DNA of 63,137 nucleotides from Haloarculaceae archaeon. GTDB taxonomy: Archaea; Halobacteriota; Halobacteria; Halobacteriales; Haloarculaceae. Both the position numbers and the translations under genes were made by a program. Position 1 is the first letter of the stretch; each line of letters opens with the position of its first letter. Shown here one piece after another: positions 16,561 through 25,545 of this stretch. A model generated the notes under the pieces. That model was not told where the DNA came from and searched no databases. It saw only the letters and a program-made list of their open reading frames with translations. The stretch spans positions 1 to 63,137 of the forward strand of contig JAHENO010000011.1 in assembly GCA_018609945.1 (NCBI GenBank), written 5' to 3'.

Positions 16561-16764
16561 TTAAGCCCTTTCGTTCCCGTGCACCCGCGGCCGGGCGACG
16601 TGCGTGAGGACGGCCGCGACGGCCGCCACAGCCAGGGTGACGCCGGCCTTGGGGGCCACCCCGACGCGGGTGGCGACCGCCAGCTCGTATCCCTGGACGA
16701 GCACCAGGAAGGAGAGTCCGCCGATGACGCCCCACAGGGCGCTCGCCTTGTGCCGTGGATCCAT
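16561..16764 (-). CDS. 67-residue two-helix membrane protein, unknown function
   Basis: Short protein (MDPRHKASALW...) with two hydrophobic segments, about residues 10-30 and 36-56, and a basic tail (RPRVHGNERA). It begins 2 bases after the stop of the P-loop kinase gene, so the two form an operon. A longer in-frame start at 16956 would lie inside the kinase and gives an Arg-rich, unlikely N-terminus. No family is recognised. Confidence 0.65.
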   Translation of the reverse strand: MDPRHKASALWGVIGGLSFLVLVQGYELAVATRVGVAPKAGVTLAVAAVAAVLTHVARPRVHGNERA

Positions 16765-16766
16765 CG

Positions 16767-17312
16767 TCACGTCCCCTCGAGTGCCGCACACACCTGCGTT
16801 CGGGTCCGTTCCCAGTCGCCGGAGTTGTCGACAGTCACGTGGGGCCGCGAGAGCGGGTCGAACGCCTCGCGGATGCGGTCGTAGTCCGCGACGCCGGCGT
16901 CGCTCGCGTCGTCTGTCCGGGCGGCGATGCGCTCGCGGGCCACCGGCTCGGCACACTCCACCTTCAGAAAGAGTGGCTCGACGCCGCGGTCGTCGGCCGC
17001 CTCGGCGACGGCCGCCCGGAACGTCTCGTCGCGGTAGGTTCCATCGAGAACCGCCCGCTCCCCGCTCTCGACAGTCGCGAGCGCCCGCTCTAGGAGTTCC
17101 GCGTACACGCGCTCGGTTTCGGCCCTGTCGTAGGAGGGCTCGGCGAACATCTCGGCCCGCACCTCGTCGGTCCGGTAGACCGTCGCAGAGAGGCAGTCAC
17201 CGATGGCCCGGGCCACCCGGGACTTGCCGACGCCGGGCAGGCCACAGACGACGACCAGCGAGGGCCCGCCGGCGTCGTCGGAGGAGGGGTCCGTTCCGGC
17301 GGTCGATTCCAT
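16767..17312 (-). CDS. AAA/P-loop kinase-like ATP-binding protein
   Basis: Protein of 181 residues with a Walker A motif GLPGVGKS at 24-31, the expected position for a zeta-toxin/AAA_33-type small-molecule or nucleotide kinase, and VLDGTYRDETFR as the Walker B-like/Asp segment at about 108. A C-terminal arm contains FLKVECAEP...RERIAART, typical of a lid. The substrate is unknown. The ATG at 17312 (MESTAG) is favoured over 17324 because the reverse-strand TATA-like TAAAAAGG near 17340 is 28 bases from it. It forms an operon with the small membrane protein downstream. Confidence 0.82.
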   Translation of the reverse strand: MESTAGTDPSSDDAGGPSLVVVCGLPGVGKSRVARAIGDCLSATVYRTDEVRAEMFAEPSYDRAETERVYAELLERALATVESGERAVLDGTYRDETFRAAVAEAADDRGVEPLFLKVECAEPVARERIAARTDDASDAGVADYDRIREAFDPLSRPHVTVDNSGDWERTRTQVCAALEGT

Positions 17313-17339
17313 GGTCGGGAGCATTCGCGCGTGTCCTTT

Positions 17340-17996
17340 TTACTGTTCCGGCCCAGGTCCGGCGGAGGCGTCGATTCCTGCCAGCGTCTCCGCGATCGCC
17401 GCCCGGTACGAGTCGGCGTCGTACCCCAACCGCGACAGCCAGACGTCCTGATACGAGGGGTGCAGCAGTGGCACCACCGTCGTGTCCAGGCCCGGACACG
17501 CGACGGTGGCCAGCACCGAGTCGAGGAAGCTCTCGATACGCTTGCCTTCGAGGGATAGCACTGATTTCGTGGCGTGCTTGCCCGTCGGGACCACAGCCCG
17601 AGGCCCGACCATCTCGATCTCCCGGCGGAGGTACGGCCGGCAGTCCGCCCGCTCCTCGGGCGTGGGTTCGCGGTTCGATCCCTCGCCGTCTGCAGGAAAA
17701 CACTTGACGGCGTTCGTGAAATAGCACGCGTCGGGACCGTAGCCGGCCTCGGCCAGCAGCTCGCGGATCCGGCGGCCGGAGTGGCGCGAGGTGTAGGCCA
17801 TCCCGGTCCAGTTGCCCCCGCGCCAGCGGTCGGCCCCGGGGTCGCCCGCGCCGGGCGCCTCGCCGACGACCACCAGGTCGGCGTCCAGCGGGCCGTTGCC
17901 CCACGAAATGTGCTCGCGGGCCTCGACCAGCGCGGGACAGCGCCGGCAGTCCTCGGCGAGGTCGTTCCGGGTGTCGGGGTCGGGAAACGCGGGCAT
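17340..17996 (-). CDS. Uracil-DNA glycosylase, family 4-type with Fe-S cluster
   Basis: Removes uracil from DNA as the first step of base-excision repair. It has 218 residues. Motif A reads VVVGEAPGAGDP (residues 42-53), motif B reads LLHPSY (about 177-182), and four cysteines at 17, 20, 99 and 119 (DCRRC, VKCF, ADC) have the spacing of the [4Fe-4S]-binding cysteines of thermostable family 4 glycosylases. The start ATG 17996 (MPAFPDPD) puts the Cys pair near the N-terminus as expected. It lies 88 bases downstream of msrA on the same strand. A family-5 or UdgX-like activity cannot be excluded. Confidence 0.87.
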   Translation of the reverse strand: MPAFPDPDTRNDLAEDCRRCPALVEAREHISWGNGPLDADLVVVGEAPGAGDPGADRWRGGNWTGMAYTSRHSGRRIRELLAEAGYGPDACYFTNAVKCFPADGEGSNREPTPEERADCRPYLRREIEMVGPRAVVPTGKHATKSVLSLEGKRIESFLDSVLATVACPGLDTTVVPLLHPSYQDVWLSRLGYDADSYRAAIAETLAGIDASAGPGPEQ

Positions 17997-18084
17997 GGAC
18001 AGGGATGTCAGAACGCGGACACGGACCGTGGGGAGCAGCGTGCGGGCATGGCTGTGGGGATCGAAACGCGGCGGCCGCTCGCCT

Positions 18085-18618
18085 TCAGGACCCGGCGAGT
18101 TTGTCGGCGTGCTTTTCTTCCATTTTCTCCAGTTTCGGCGGAATCTGCATCCGGCAGTAGGGCTGGTTGGGGTGTTTGTCGTAGTAGTCCTGGTGTTTCT
18201 CCTCGGCCCGGTAGAAGGTATCGAGGGGTGCGACCTCGGTGACGATGCCGTCGTACTCGCCGGTCGTCTCCAGGTGGTCGATGTACGCCTCGACTGCCTG
18301 GCGTTGCTCCTCGTCGTGGTAGTAGACCGCCGAGCGGTACTGCGAACCCACGTCGGGGCCCTGGCGGTCCTCTGTCGTGGGGTCGTGGATGGTGAAGAAG
18401 ACCTCCAGCAACTCCTCGTAGGAGATCGCGTCGGGGTCGTAGGCCACCTGGACCACCTCGGCGTGGCCGGTCGTGCCCGCACAGACCTGCTGGTAGGTCG
18501 GGTCCTCGGTGTGGCCGCCGGCGTACCCGGAGACGGTCTCCTCGACGCCACGGACGCGTTCGAAGGCCGCCTCGACACACCAGAAACAGCCACCGCCGAA
18601 CGTCGCGTGTTCGGTCAT
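18085..18618 (-). CDS. msrA: Peptide-methionine (S)-S-oxide reductase
   Basis: Repairs oxidised methionine in proteins. It has 177 residues with the MsrA active site GGCFWCVEAAF (catalytic Cys11, second Cys14), GYAGGHTEDPTYQQVCAGTTGHAEVVQV, and FFTIHDPTTEDRQGPDVGSQYRSAVYY, all diagnostic. The start ATG 18618 is supported by the reverse-strand TATA-like rc of gtatagcc around 18642, 24 bases upstream. It is divergent from ileS. Confidence 0.95.
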   Translation of the reverse strand: MTEHATFGGGCFWCVEAAFERVRGVEETVSGYAGGHTEDPTYQQVCAGTTGHAEVVQVAYDPDAISYEELLEVFFTIHDPTTEDRQGPDVGSQYRSAVYYHDEEQRQAVEAYIDHLETTGEYDGIVTEVAPLDTFYRAEEKHQDYYDKHPNQPYCRMQIPPKLEKMEEKHADKLAGS

Positions 18619-18718
18619 GGATACGCATTGGGGACCGACGCGTATAGCCGCTGTGGAGTGACCGCCCGGCGGGCGGCCAATCGATTCTCCTTTAACGCCG
18701 GCACGGGATGAAACGGGT

Positions 18719-21700
18719 ATGAGCAGCAACGACGGGTCGGACCGCTTCGCGGCGGTCGACGACCAGTACGACCCCCACGAGGTCGAGGACCGCGTCTTCG
18801 ACTACTGGGACGCGGTCGACGCCTACGAGCGGACCGTCGAACACCGCGAGGGCAACGAGCGCTTCTACTTCCTCGATGGCCCGCCCTACACCTCGGGGTC
18901 GGCCCACATGGGCACGACCTGGAACAAGACGCTGAAGGACGCCTACATCCGCTATCACCGGATGCAGGGCTACGACGTCTACGACCGGCCGGGCTACGAC
19001 ATGCACGGCCTGCCAATCGAGACACGCGTCGAGGAACGACTGGGCTTCGAATCCAAGAAGGACATCCTCGAGTACGGCGAGGACAACTTCATCGAGGATT
19101 GCAAGGAGTTCGCCGACGAGCAACTTGAAGGCCTCCAGTCGGATTTTCAGGACTTCGGCGTCTGGATGGACTGGGACGACCCCTACAAGACGGTCGCTCC
19201 CGAGTACATGGAGGCCGCCTGGTGGGGATTCAAACAGGCTCACGAACGTGGCCTCGTCGAGAAAGGCCAGCGCGCGATCAACCAGTGTCCCCGGTGTGAG
19301 ACCGCCATCGCCAACAACGAGGTCGAACGCGAGGAGATCCCCGCCCCCTCCATCTACGTCCGCTTTCCCCTCTCCGACCGCGAGGGCTCGCTGGTCATCT
19401 GGACCACCACGCCCTGGACCATCGTCGCCAACACCTTCGTCGCCGTCGACGATGACCTCACCTACGTTGCCCTCGAAGGCGAAACAGACGGCGAGACCGA
19501 GCGGATCTACGTGGCCGAGCCGGTCGCCGGGGACGTCGCCGAGTGGGCCGGCTACGACGACTGGGAGGTAATCGAGGAACTCTCTGGCGCGGAGATGGTC
19601 GGCTGGGAATACGAGCATCCCCTCCAGGAGGAGGTGCCCGATTATCCGGATTTCGAGGGTGCAGGCGAGGTCTACACCGCCGACTACGTCGAGGCCGACC
19701 GGACGGGGCTGGTCCACTCCGCGCCGGGCCACGGCGAAGAGGACTTCGAGCGCGGCCAGGAACTCGGGCTCGAGGTGTTCTGTCCCGTCGGCAGCGACGG
19801 CGTCTTCACCGCCGAGGGCGGCGAGTACGAGGGCTACCAGGTCCGGGAGGCCGACGAGCACGTCATCGCCGACCTGGCGGAGAAGGGACTCCTGCTGGCG
19901 AGCGAGGAGGGCCACACGATCAACGAGGGACACTGCTGGCGGTGTGACACCGACATCGTCCGGATCGTCACCGACCAGTGGTTCATTACCGTCAGCGATG
20001 TCCGCGAGGACCTGCTGGAGAATATCGCCGACAGCGAGTGGCACCCCGCCGAGGCCCGCGACGAGCGCTTCTACAACTTCGTCGAGGACTCGCCCGACTG
20101 GAACGTCTCCCGCCAGCGCTACTGGGGGATTCCGATCCCCATCTGGACGCCCGAAGGGAGCGAGGGGAGCCTCGACCCCGAGGAGATGATCGTCGTCGGG
20201 ACCCGCGAGGAACTGGCCGAGCGCGTCGACCAGGACGTCGACCCCGAGGCGGTCGACCTCCACAAGCCGACGGTCGACGACCTCACCATCACCGAAGATG
20301 GGGTCACGTACGCGCGCGTCCCCGACGTCTTCGACGTGTGGCTGGACTCCTCGGTGGCGTCGTGGGGCACGCTCTCGTATCCCGCGGAGGAAGACGAATT
20401 CGAGGAGCTGTGGCCCGCGGACCTCATCATGGAGGCCCACGACCAGACCCGCGGGTGGTTCTGGTCGCAACTCGGGATGGGTACCGCCGCCCTGGACGAG
20501 ATTCCCTACGACGAGGTGTTGATGCACGGGCACGCGCTGATGCCCGACGGGCGGGCGATGTCCAAGTCGAAGGGCATCCTCGTCGACCCCAAGGAGGTCA
20601 TCGACCAGCACGGCACCGACCCGATGCGGCTGTTCCTGCTGTCGGTTTCGCCCCAGGGCGACGACATGCGCTTCTCCTGGGACGGCACCGAAAACATGCA
20701 GCGGGACCTGAACATCCTCTGGAACGTCTTCCGGTTCCCGCTGCCGTACATGCGCCTCGATGACTTCGATCCCGGAGAGACGACAGTCGGAGATGTCGAC
20801 CTCGAAACCGTCGACGAGTGGGTACTCTCGCGGCTCCAGGCCGTGGAGGGGGAGATGGCCGACCACTGGGACGACTTCCGCCAGGACCGCGCCCTGGAGG
20901 CGCTGCTGGAGTTCGTCGTCGAGGACGTCTCCCGCTTCTACATCCAGGTGGTCCGCGAGCGCATGTGGGAGGAAGAGGACAGCCCCTCGAAGCAGGCTGC
21001 CTACGCCACCTTCTATCACCTGCTTTCCGACGTGGTGGCGCTGTTGGCCCCCTATGCGCCCTTCGTCAGCGAGGAGATTTACGGGACGCTGACCGGCGAG
21101 GCCGGCCACCCGACAGTGCACATGTGCGATTATCCGGCAGCCGACGAGGCGATGCGCGACCCGCAACTTGAGGAGGATATCGCCGTCGTGCGGGCCGTCG
21201 AGGAGGCGGGCTCGAACGCCCGCCAGCAGGCCGAGCGGAAACTCCGCTGGCCCGTCCCCGAGGTCGTCGTCGACGTCCCCGACGAGCGCGTGGCTGCCGC
21301 CGTCGAGCGCCACCGCGACCTGGTAGCCGACCGGCTCAACGCCCGGGCGGTCGAGGTCGTCGGTCCCGCCGAGGGCGGGTGGGGCCAACTCCGCTACTCC
21401 GGCGAGGCGGACATGTCCGTCCTGGGTCCCGAACTGGGCGAGGACGCTGGCCCCGTGATGGGGGCGCTCAACGACGCCCGCGTCGACGAACCCACCCTCG
21501 ACGCGCTGGAAGCGGCCGTCGCCGAAGAAACCGGCATCGACGTCGATCTCACCGAGGAGATGGTCGAGTTCGTCACCGAGACCCCCGAGGGCGTCTCGGG
21601 CACAGAGTTCGAGGTGCTCGACAGCGCCGGCGTCGTCTACGTCGACACCTCGCTGACGGATGACATCGAGAGCGAGGGCTACGCCCGCGAGGTCATCCGC

Positions 21701-21940
21701 CGCGTCCAGGAGATGCGCAAGGACCTCGAACTCGACATCGAGGAGGAGATCCGCGTCGACCTCGCCATCGGAGACGACCGCGTGGCCGATCTGGTCCGCG
21801 ACCGCGAGGACCTCATCGCACAGGAGGTCCGCGCCGCCGAGTTCGAGACCGTCGAGGACGGCCACCGCCGGACCTGGACGGTTGAGGGCGTCGAGGTCGA
21901 AATCGCCATCGAACCCCGCGAGCGCAGCGCCGCGGCGTGA
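18719..21940 (+). CDS. ileS: Isoleucyl-tRNA synthetase
   Basis: Class I synthetase charging tRNA-Ile; 1,073 residues, full length for the archaeal type. The HIGH-type motif reads GSAHMGT at about residue 60, followed by NKTLKDAYIRYHRMQGYDV and DMHGLPIE. The editing (CP1) domain spans about 200-400 (TTTPWTIVANT, GxVHSAPGHGEED). The KMSKS loop reads AMSKSKG at about 613. A tRNA-binding anticodon domain and an acidic C-terminal domain follow. The ATG at 18719 has ctttaacg at 18690-18697, about 26 bases upstream. The gene is followed by an AT-rich spacer facing a convergent gene. Confidence 0.97.
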   Translation: MSSNDGSDRFAAVDDQYDPHEVEDRVFDYWDAVDAYERTVEHREGNERFYFLDGPPYTSGSAHMGTTWNKTLKDAYIRYHRMQGYDVYDRPGYDMHGLPIETRVEERLGFESKKDILEYGEDNFIEDCKEFADEQLEGLQSDFQDFGVWMDWDDPYKTVAPEYMEAAWWGFKQAHERGLVEKGQRAINQCPRCETAIANNEVEREEIPAPSIYVRFPLSDREGSLVIWTTTPWTIVANTFVAVDDDLTYVALEGETDGETERIYVAEPVAGDVAEWAGYDDWEVIEELSGAEMVGWEYEHPLQEEVPDYPDFEGAGEVYTADYVEADRTGLVHSAPGHGEEDFERGQELGLEVFCPVGSDGVFTAEGGEYEGYQVREADEHVIADLAEKGLLLASEEGHTINEGHCWRCDTDIVRIVTDQWFITVSDVREDLLENIADSEWHPAEARDERFYNFVEDSPDWNVSRQRYWGIPIPIWTPEGSEGSLDPEEMIVVGTREELAERVDQDVDPEAVDLHKPTVDDLTITEDGVTYARVPDVFDVWLDSSVASWGTLSYPAEEDEFEELWPADLIMEAHDQTRGWFWSQLGMGTAALDEIPYDEVLMHGHALMPDGRAMSKSKGILVDPKEVIDQHGTDPMRLFLLSVSPQGDDMRFSWDGTENMQRDLNILWNVFRFPLPYMRLDDFDPGETTVGDVDLETVDEWVLSRLQAVEGEMADHWDDFRQDRALEALLEFVVEDVSRFYIQVVRERMWEEEDSPSKQAAYATFYHLLSDVVALLAPYAPFVSEEIYGTLTGEAGHPTVHMCDYPAADEAMRDPQLEEDIAVVRAVEEAGSNARQQAERKLRWPVPEVVVDVPDERVAAAVERHRDLVADRLNARAVEVVGPAEGGWGQLRYSGEADMSVLGPELGEDAGPVMGALNDARVDEPTLDALEAAVAEETGIDVDLTEEMVEFVTETPEGVSGTEFEVLDSAGVVYVDTSLTDDIESEGYAREVIRRVQEMRKDLELDIEEEIRVDLAIGDDRVADLVRDREDLIAQEVRAAEFETVEDGHRRTWTVEGVEVEIAIEPRERSAAA

Positions 21941-22059
21941 CCCGCTCTGTGCGATATCAGTCGCTTTCGAATACACATACAATATTTTATTTTAAAATTA
22001 GTATTCAATCTACGTATTGTACATTGAATCAAACAAAATTATTATATCTGTTCTGTATA
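21941..22059. terminator. AT-rich bidirectional termination region
   Basis: The spacer between the convergent ileS and ThDP-enzyme genes is markedly AT-rich (tattttattttaaaatt near 21981, then aaaattattatatctg near 22034). T-rich tracts occur on both strands, fitting transcript ends for both genes. Confidence 0.5.
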
Positions 22060-23691
22060 TCAGTACGGTGGAAAACCTGGCCGGGAGACTTCGGGTATCG
22101 TGCGGATGTCGAGGACGAGCGGCGTGTCGGCGTCCCCGGCCAGGAACTCCTCGACTACATCGAGGTCGTCGACGGAGCGGACGACGCTCGCGCGGGCGCC
22201 CAGCCCCTCGGCGATATCGACGAACGAGGGGGACTCGTAGCTGGTCCCCGTCTCGCGGCCGAACTCGCGGCGCTGTCGGTGACGGATGATGCCGTAGCCC
22301 CGGTCGTTGAGGACGGCGACGACGACCGGCAGGCCCAGGCGGACGCCGGTTTCGATCTCCTGGACGACCTGCAACAGCCCCCCGTCGCCGGTGTAACAGA
22401 CGACGGGCCGGTCCGGGTCCGCGACCGACGCGCCCAGCGCGGCGGGGAGGGCGTACCCCATCGCCCCGAAGTTCCCGCTGACGAGCAGCTGGCTCTCGCC
22501 CATCTCGTGGAAGACCGCCGGGAATCCGGTGTGGTTGCCCGAGCCGACGGCCACGAGCGCGTCGTCCGGAACCGCCTCGGAGAGGGCGACGGTCGCCGCC
22601 CGCGGGTCGACGAGGTCCGGGTGTGACTCGAACTCCCGCTCGCGCGGATCGGGTGCCGCGTCGATGGCTTCCCGGACGGTCCGGGCCCGTCCCGGGTCGG
22701 CGCCGACGCGGTCGGTCAGTGCCTCGACCGTGGCACGCGCGTCGCCGACGAGGGCGACATCCGGTTCGCGGTGGGTGCCGACGGCCGCCGGGTCGATGTC
22801 GACCTGCACCACGGTGGCGTCCGCGAACAGTTCGCCGTAGCGGGTGGTCTTGCCCGACAGCTGTGCGCCCACCGCGAGGAGTGCGTCGGCGTCCCACAGG
22901 AGCGCGTCGCTGGCCGGCGACATGAACGTCCCGGCAATCCCCGAGACCATCGGGTGCGCGTCGGGCAGGACGCCGCGGCCGAAGTACGTCGTCGCGATGG
23001 GCGCCCCGACGTGCTCGGCGAACGCCGCGAGCGCGTTGCCGGCCGCCGATTGCCGCGCGCCCCCGCCGGCCAGGATGGCAGGCCGGTCGGCTGCCGCGAG
23101 GCAATCCGCGGCTGCTGCTAGCCTCTCGGGGTCGGGCCGGACGCGCTGTGGCGCTCGCTGGGCGGGGCTGTACCTCTCGTCGGGCGCCGACCCGTGCTGG
23201 ATCTCCTGTGGCACCTCGACGAGTGCCGGCCGGGAGTGGGTTCGCGCCCGCTCGAAGACCCGCGAGAGTACTGCGGGCAGCGTCTCGGTCGCCTCGATTC
23301 GGGTCGCGTATCCCGAGATGGGCGAGGCGAAGGTCCGGTGGTCGAGATACTGGAGGGCGGTCTCCCGTCCCTCGATGGCCGTGTCGCCGACGAGCACGAC
23401 CAGCGGGACGTTGTCGCGGTCGGCACAGGCGATTCCCGTCGCGGCGTTGGTCGCGCCGGGGCCGTGGGTGACGGTACAGACCCCGACGCGGCCGGTGGTC
23501 CGGGCGTAGCCGCCGGCCATCGTGACCGCCGCCTGTTCGTGGCGCGCCTGCACGAACGCGGGCGGGGCGTCGGCCAGCCGGTCCAGCAGGTGGGCGTTGC
23601 CCTCGCCGATCAGCCCGAAGACCGTCGAGACGCCCTCGGCCACGAGCGCACGACAGAGGTAGTCGCTCCCCGTCTCGATGACGTCGTCCAT
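22060..23691 (-). CDS. ThDP-dependent acetolactate synthase/benzoylformate decarboxylase-like enzyme
   Basis: Thiamine-diphosphate enzyme of 543 residues with the three classic domains. The N-terminal PYR domain has LIGEGNAHLLDRL and QARHEQAAVTMAGGYAR, with the cofactor-activating Glu at residue 52. The central domain contains ILAGGGARQS and VVQVDIDPAAVG. The C-terminal PP domain has SGNFGAMGYALPAALGA and the ThDP-Mg motif TGDGGLLQVV...VLNDRGYG at about 430-460. The reaction (decarboxylation or carboligation of a 2-oxo acid) cannot be specified. It is divergent from hyuB across 93 bases with facing TATA boxes, suggesting shared regulation with that operon. An ilvB role is unlikely since no ilvN/ilvC neighbours are present. 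Confidence 0.82.
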   Translation of the reverse strand: MDDVIETGSDYLCRALVAEGVSTVFGLIGEGNAHLLDRLADAPPAFVQARHEQAAVTMAGGYARTTGRVGVCTVTHGPGATNAATGIACADRDNVPLVVLVGDTAIEGRETALQYLDHRTFASPISGYATRIEATETLPAVLSRVFERARTHSRPALVEVPQEIQHGSAPDERYSPAQRAPQRVRPDPERLAAAADCLAAADRPAILAGGGARQSAAGNALAAFAEHVGAPIATTYFGRGVLPDAHPMVSGIAGTFMSPASDALLWDADALLAVGAQLSGKTTRYGELFADATVVQVDIDPAAVGTHREPDVALVGDARATVEALTDRVGADPGRARTVREAIDAAPDPREREFESHPDLVDPRAATVALSEAVPDDALVAVGSGNHTGFPAVFHEMGESQLLVSGNFGAMGYALPAALGASVADPDRPVVCYTGDGGLLQVVQEIETGVRLGLPVVVAVLNDRGYGIIRHRQRREFGRETGTSYESPSFVDIAEGLGARASVVRSVDDLDVVEEFLAGDADTPLVLDIRTIPEVSRPGFPPY

Positions 23692-23712
23692 ACCTGTGTG
23701 TCGCCACTCGCG

Positions 23713-23761
23713 GCCATATGGGTTGGGGCCTCGAGGAGCCACCGTCACAGGCACCTTTTTG
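23713..23761. promoter_or_regulatory. Divergent promoters, ThDP enzyme and hyuB
   Basis: The catatg at 23715-23720 lies about 25 bases before the leftward ATG at 23691. cacctttttg at 23752-23761 lies about 28 bases before the rightward ATG at 23785. Any regulator bound in this 93-base spacer would affect both. Confidence 0.45.
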
Positions 23762-23784
23762 TGCGGGACCGCCCGACAGGGGGT

Positions 23785-25545
23785 ATGGTTTCCACCGGCG
23801 AGTTAGAGATATTTCGCCACTCGCTGAAGAGCGTCGTCGAGGAGATGGGCGTGACCCTCCAGCGGACGGCCTACTCGACGAACATCAAGATCCGGCGCGA
23901 CCACACCTGCGCACTGTTCGATTCTCGGCTCAGACACGTCGCACAGCACGACGTCGCACCCCAGCACATCGGCTCACTGGTCTCGGTCGTACCACGGAAC
24001 GTCCGGGCCCTCGAGTGGGACCTCGAACCGGGGGATGGTATCCTCATCAACGACCCCTACAGGGGTGCCGTCCACCTGCCCGACGTCATGCTCATCTCGC
24101 CGGTGTTCCACGAGGACGAAATCGTCGGCTACGCGGCCAACTCCGCCCACCACGTCGACATCGGCGGCGGCACGCCGGGAGGCATCCCCAACGACTCTAC
24201 CGAACTGTACGCCGAGGGGATCGTGATCCCGGGCGTCCACGCCGTCGAGGACTGGGAGTACCAGGATCGCGTCCTCGAGTTCCTGTTGCGCAACGTCCGC
24301 GAACCGGAGATGCGCCGCGGCGACTACCGCGCACAGCTCGGCGCCAACCGCACCGGTCAGAAGCGGTACGCGGCCCTCTGTGACCGTTACGGCGCGGGAG
24401 CCGTCGCGGACTATCTCGACGAACTGCTCGACTACACGGAGCGCCGGGTGCGGGCGGCCATCGAGGCGTTGCCCGACGGCCGGTACGAGGCGACCGACGA
24501 GATGGACGGCGACGGCGTCACCGACGATCCGGTGACACTCGCACTCGCCATCGAGGTCGACGGCACCGAGATCACGCTCGATTTCACGGGCACGGCCGAC
24601 CAGAACCGGGGGCCGCTCAACTGCACGCCGGCGATGGCGTTTGCGGGCGCGATGTCGGTCGTGATGGCCTTCATCGGCGGCGACCTGCCGAAAAACGACG
24701 GCTTCTACCGACCCTTCGAGACGGTCACGCCCGAGGGAACGATGGTGAACCCGACCGACAACGCGCCCGTCGCAGCCGGCTGGGAAATTGCGATGCGCGC
24801 AGGTGACCTCGTGGCCAAGGCCATGGCGGGGGCGGTCCCCGAGGAGACGGTCGCGGCCACGAAAGGCATCGTCTGCAACATCGCCTACGGCGGCGACGAC
24901 CCCCGCGACGACAGCCCGTACGTCTACTACGAGACCGTCGCCGGCGGGTACGGCGCCCGCGCGACCAAGGACGGGATGGACGCCGTCCAGACGCACTTCC
25001 AGAACACGGCCAACAGCCCCATCGAGGAACTGGAAGCGGAGATTCCCGTCTACGTCCGCGAGTACGGTCTCAGGGAGAATTCGGCGGGGGCCGGCCGCCA
25101 GCGGGGCGGCCTGGGCGTCCGCCGGGACTACGAGTTCTACGGCGACAACGCGACGTTCTCGCTGTTGACCGACCGGACGAAATCGGCACCCTGGGGCCTC
25201 TTTGGCGGCCACAGCGCCGGCCCGGCCGAGTTCGTCCGCGACCCCGACGGCGAGGCAACGGCGCTGTCCTCGAAGTCGACGACCGAACTGGACCCGGGCG
25301 AGGTCGTCAGCGTTCGGACGCCCGGTGGCGGCGGCTACGGCGATCCGCTCGAACGGGACCCGCAGGCGGTGCTCGAAGACGTCCGCAACGGCGTCTGTAG
25401 CCAGCGGCGGGCCCGCGAGGTCTACGGGGTCGTCGTTTCCGACGGCGAGGTGGACGAGGCGGCGACGCGCGAGCGTCGGCGGGAGATGGGGGACAGCCTG
25501 GAAGACCCGACCGCTGGCAGTGACGCCGAGGAGGGCACGCGATGA
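23785..25545 (+). CDS. hyuB: Hydantoinase B / oxoprolinase beta-type subunit
   Basis: Subunit B of the HyuA/HyuB family (N-methylhydantoinase, 5-oxoprolinase, acetone/acetophenone carboxylase); 586 residues, normal length. Signatures are ALFDSRLRHVAQHDVAPQHIGSL at 43-66, LINDPYRGAVHLPDVMLISPVF at 87-108, AHHVDIGGGTPGG at about 120, DFTGTADQNRGPLNCTPA at about 270, and a C-terminal TPGGGGYGDPLERDP. The ATG at 23785 has a TATA-like box 28 bases upstream. The stop overlaps the hyuA ATG (ATGA), so subunits are made together. The true substrate, an amide ring or a ketone, is not determined by sequence. Confidence 0.9.
   Translation: MVSTGELEIFRHSLKSVVEEMGVTLQRTAYSTNIKIRRDHTCALFDSRLRHVAQHDVAPQHIGSLVSVVPRNVRALEWDLEPGDGILINDPYRGAVHLPDVMLISPVFHEDEIVGYAANSAHHVDIGGGTPGGIPNDSTELYAEGIVIPGVHAVEDWEYQDRVLEFLLRNVREPEMRRGDYRAQLGANRTGQKRYAALCDRYGAGAVADYLDELLDYTERRVRAAIEALPDGRYEATDEMDGDGVTDDPVTLALAIEVDGTEITLDFTGTADQNRGPLNCTPAMAFAGAMSVVMAFIGGDLPKNDGFYRPFETVTPEGTMVNPTDNAPVAAGWEIAMRAGDLVAKAMAGAVPEETVAATKGIVCNIAYGGDDPRDDSPYVYYETVAGGYGARATKDGMDAVQTHFQNTANSPIEELEAEIPVYVREYGLRENSAGAGRQRGGLGVRRDYEFYGDNATFSLLTDRTKSAPWGLFGGHSAGPAEFVRDPDGEATALSSKSTTELDPGEVVSVRTPGGGGYGDPLERDPQAVLEDVRNGVCSQRRAREVYGVVVSDGEVDEAATRERRREMGDSLEDPTAGSDAEEGTR

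Noticed and set aside
18692..21982. Very long open frame on the strand opposite ileS (over 1,000 codons)
   Set aside because: High-G+C codon bias in ileS leaves few stops on the opposite strand. No start signal or recognisable domain; ileS itself is unambiguous.
22060..23691. Assignment as biosynthetic acetolactate synthase (ilvB)
   Set aside because: No ilvN, ilvC or leu genes adjoin it; it is divergent from hyuBA within a catabolic neighbourhood.
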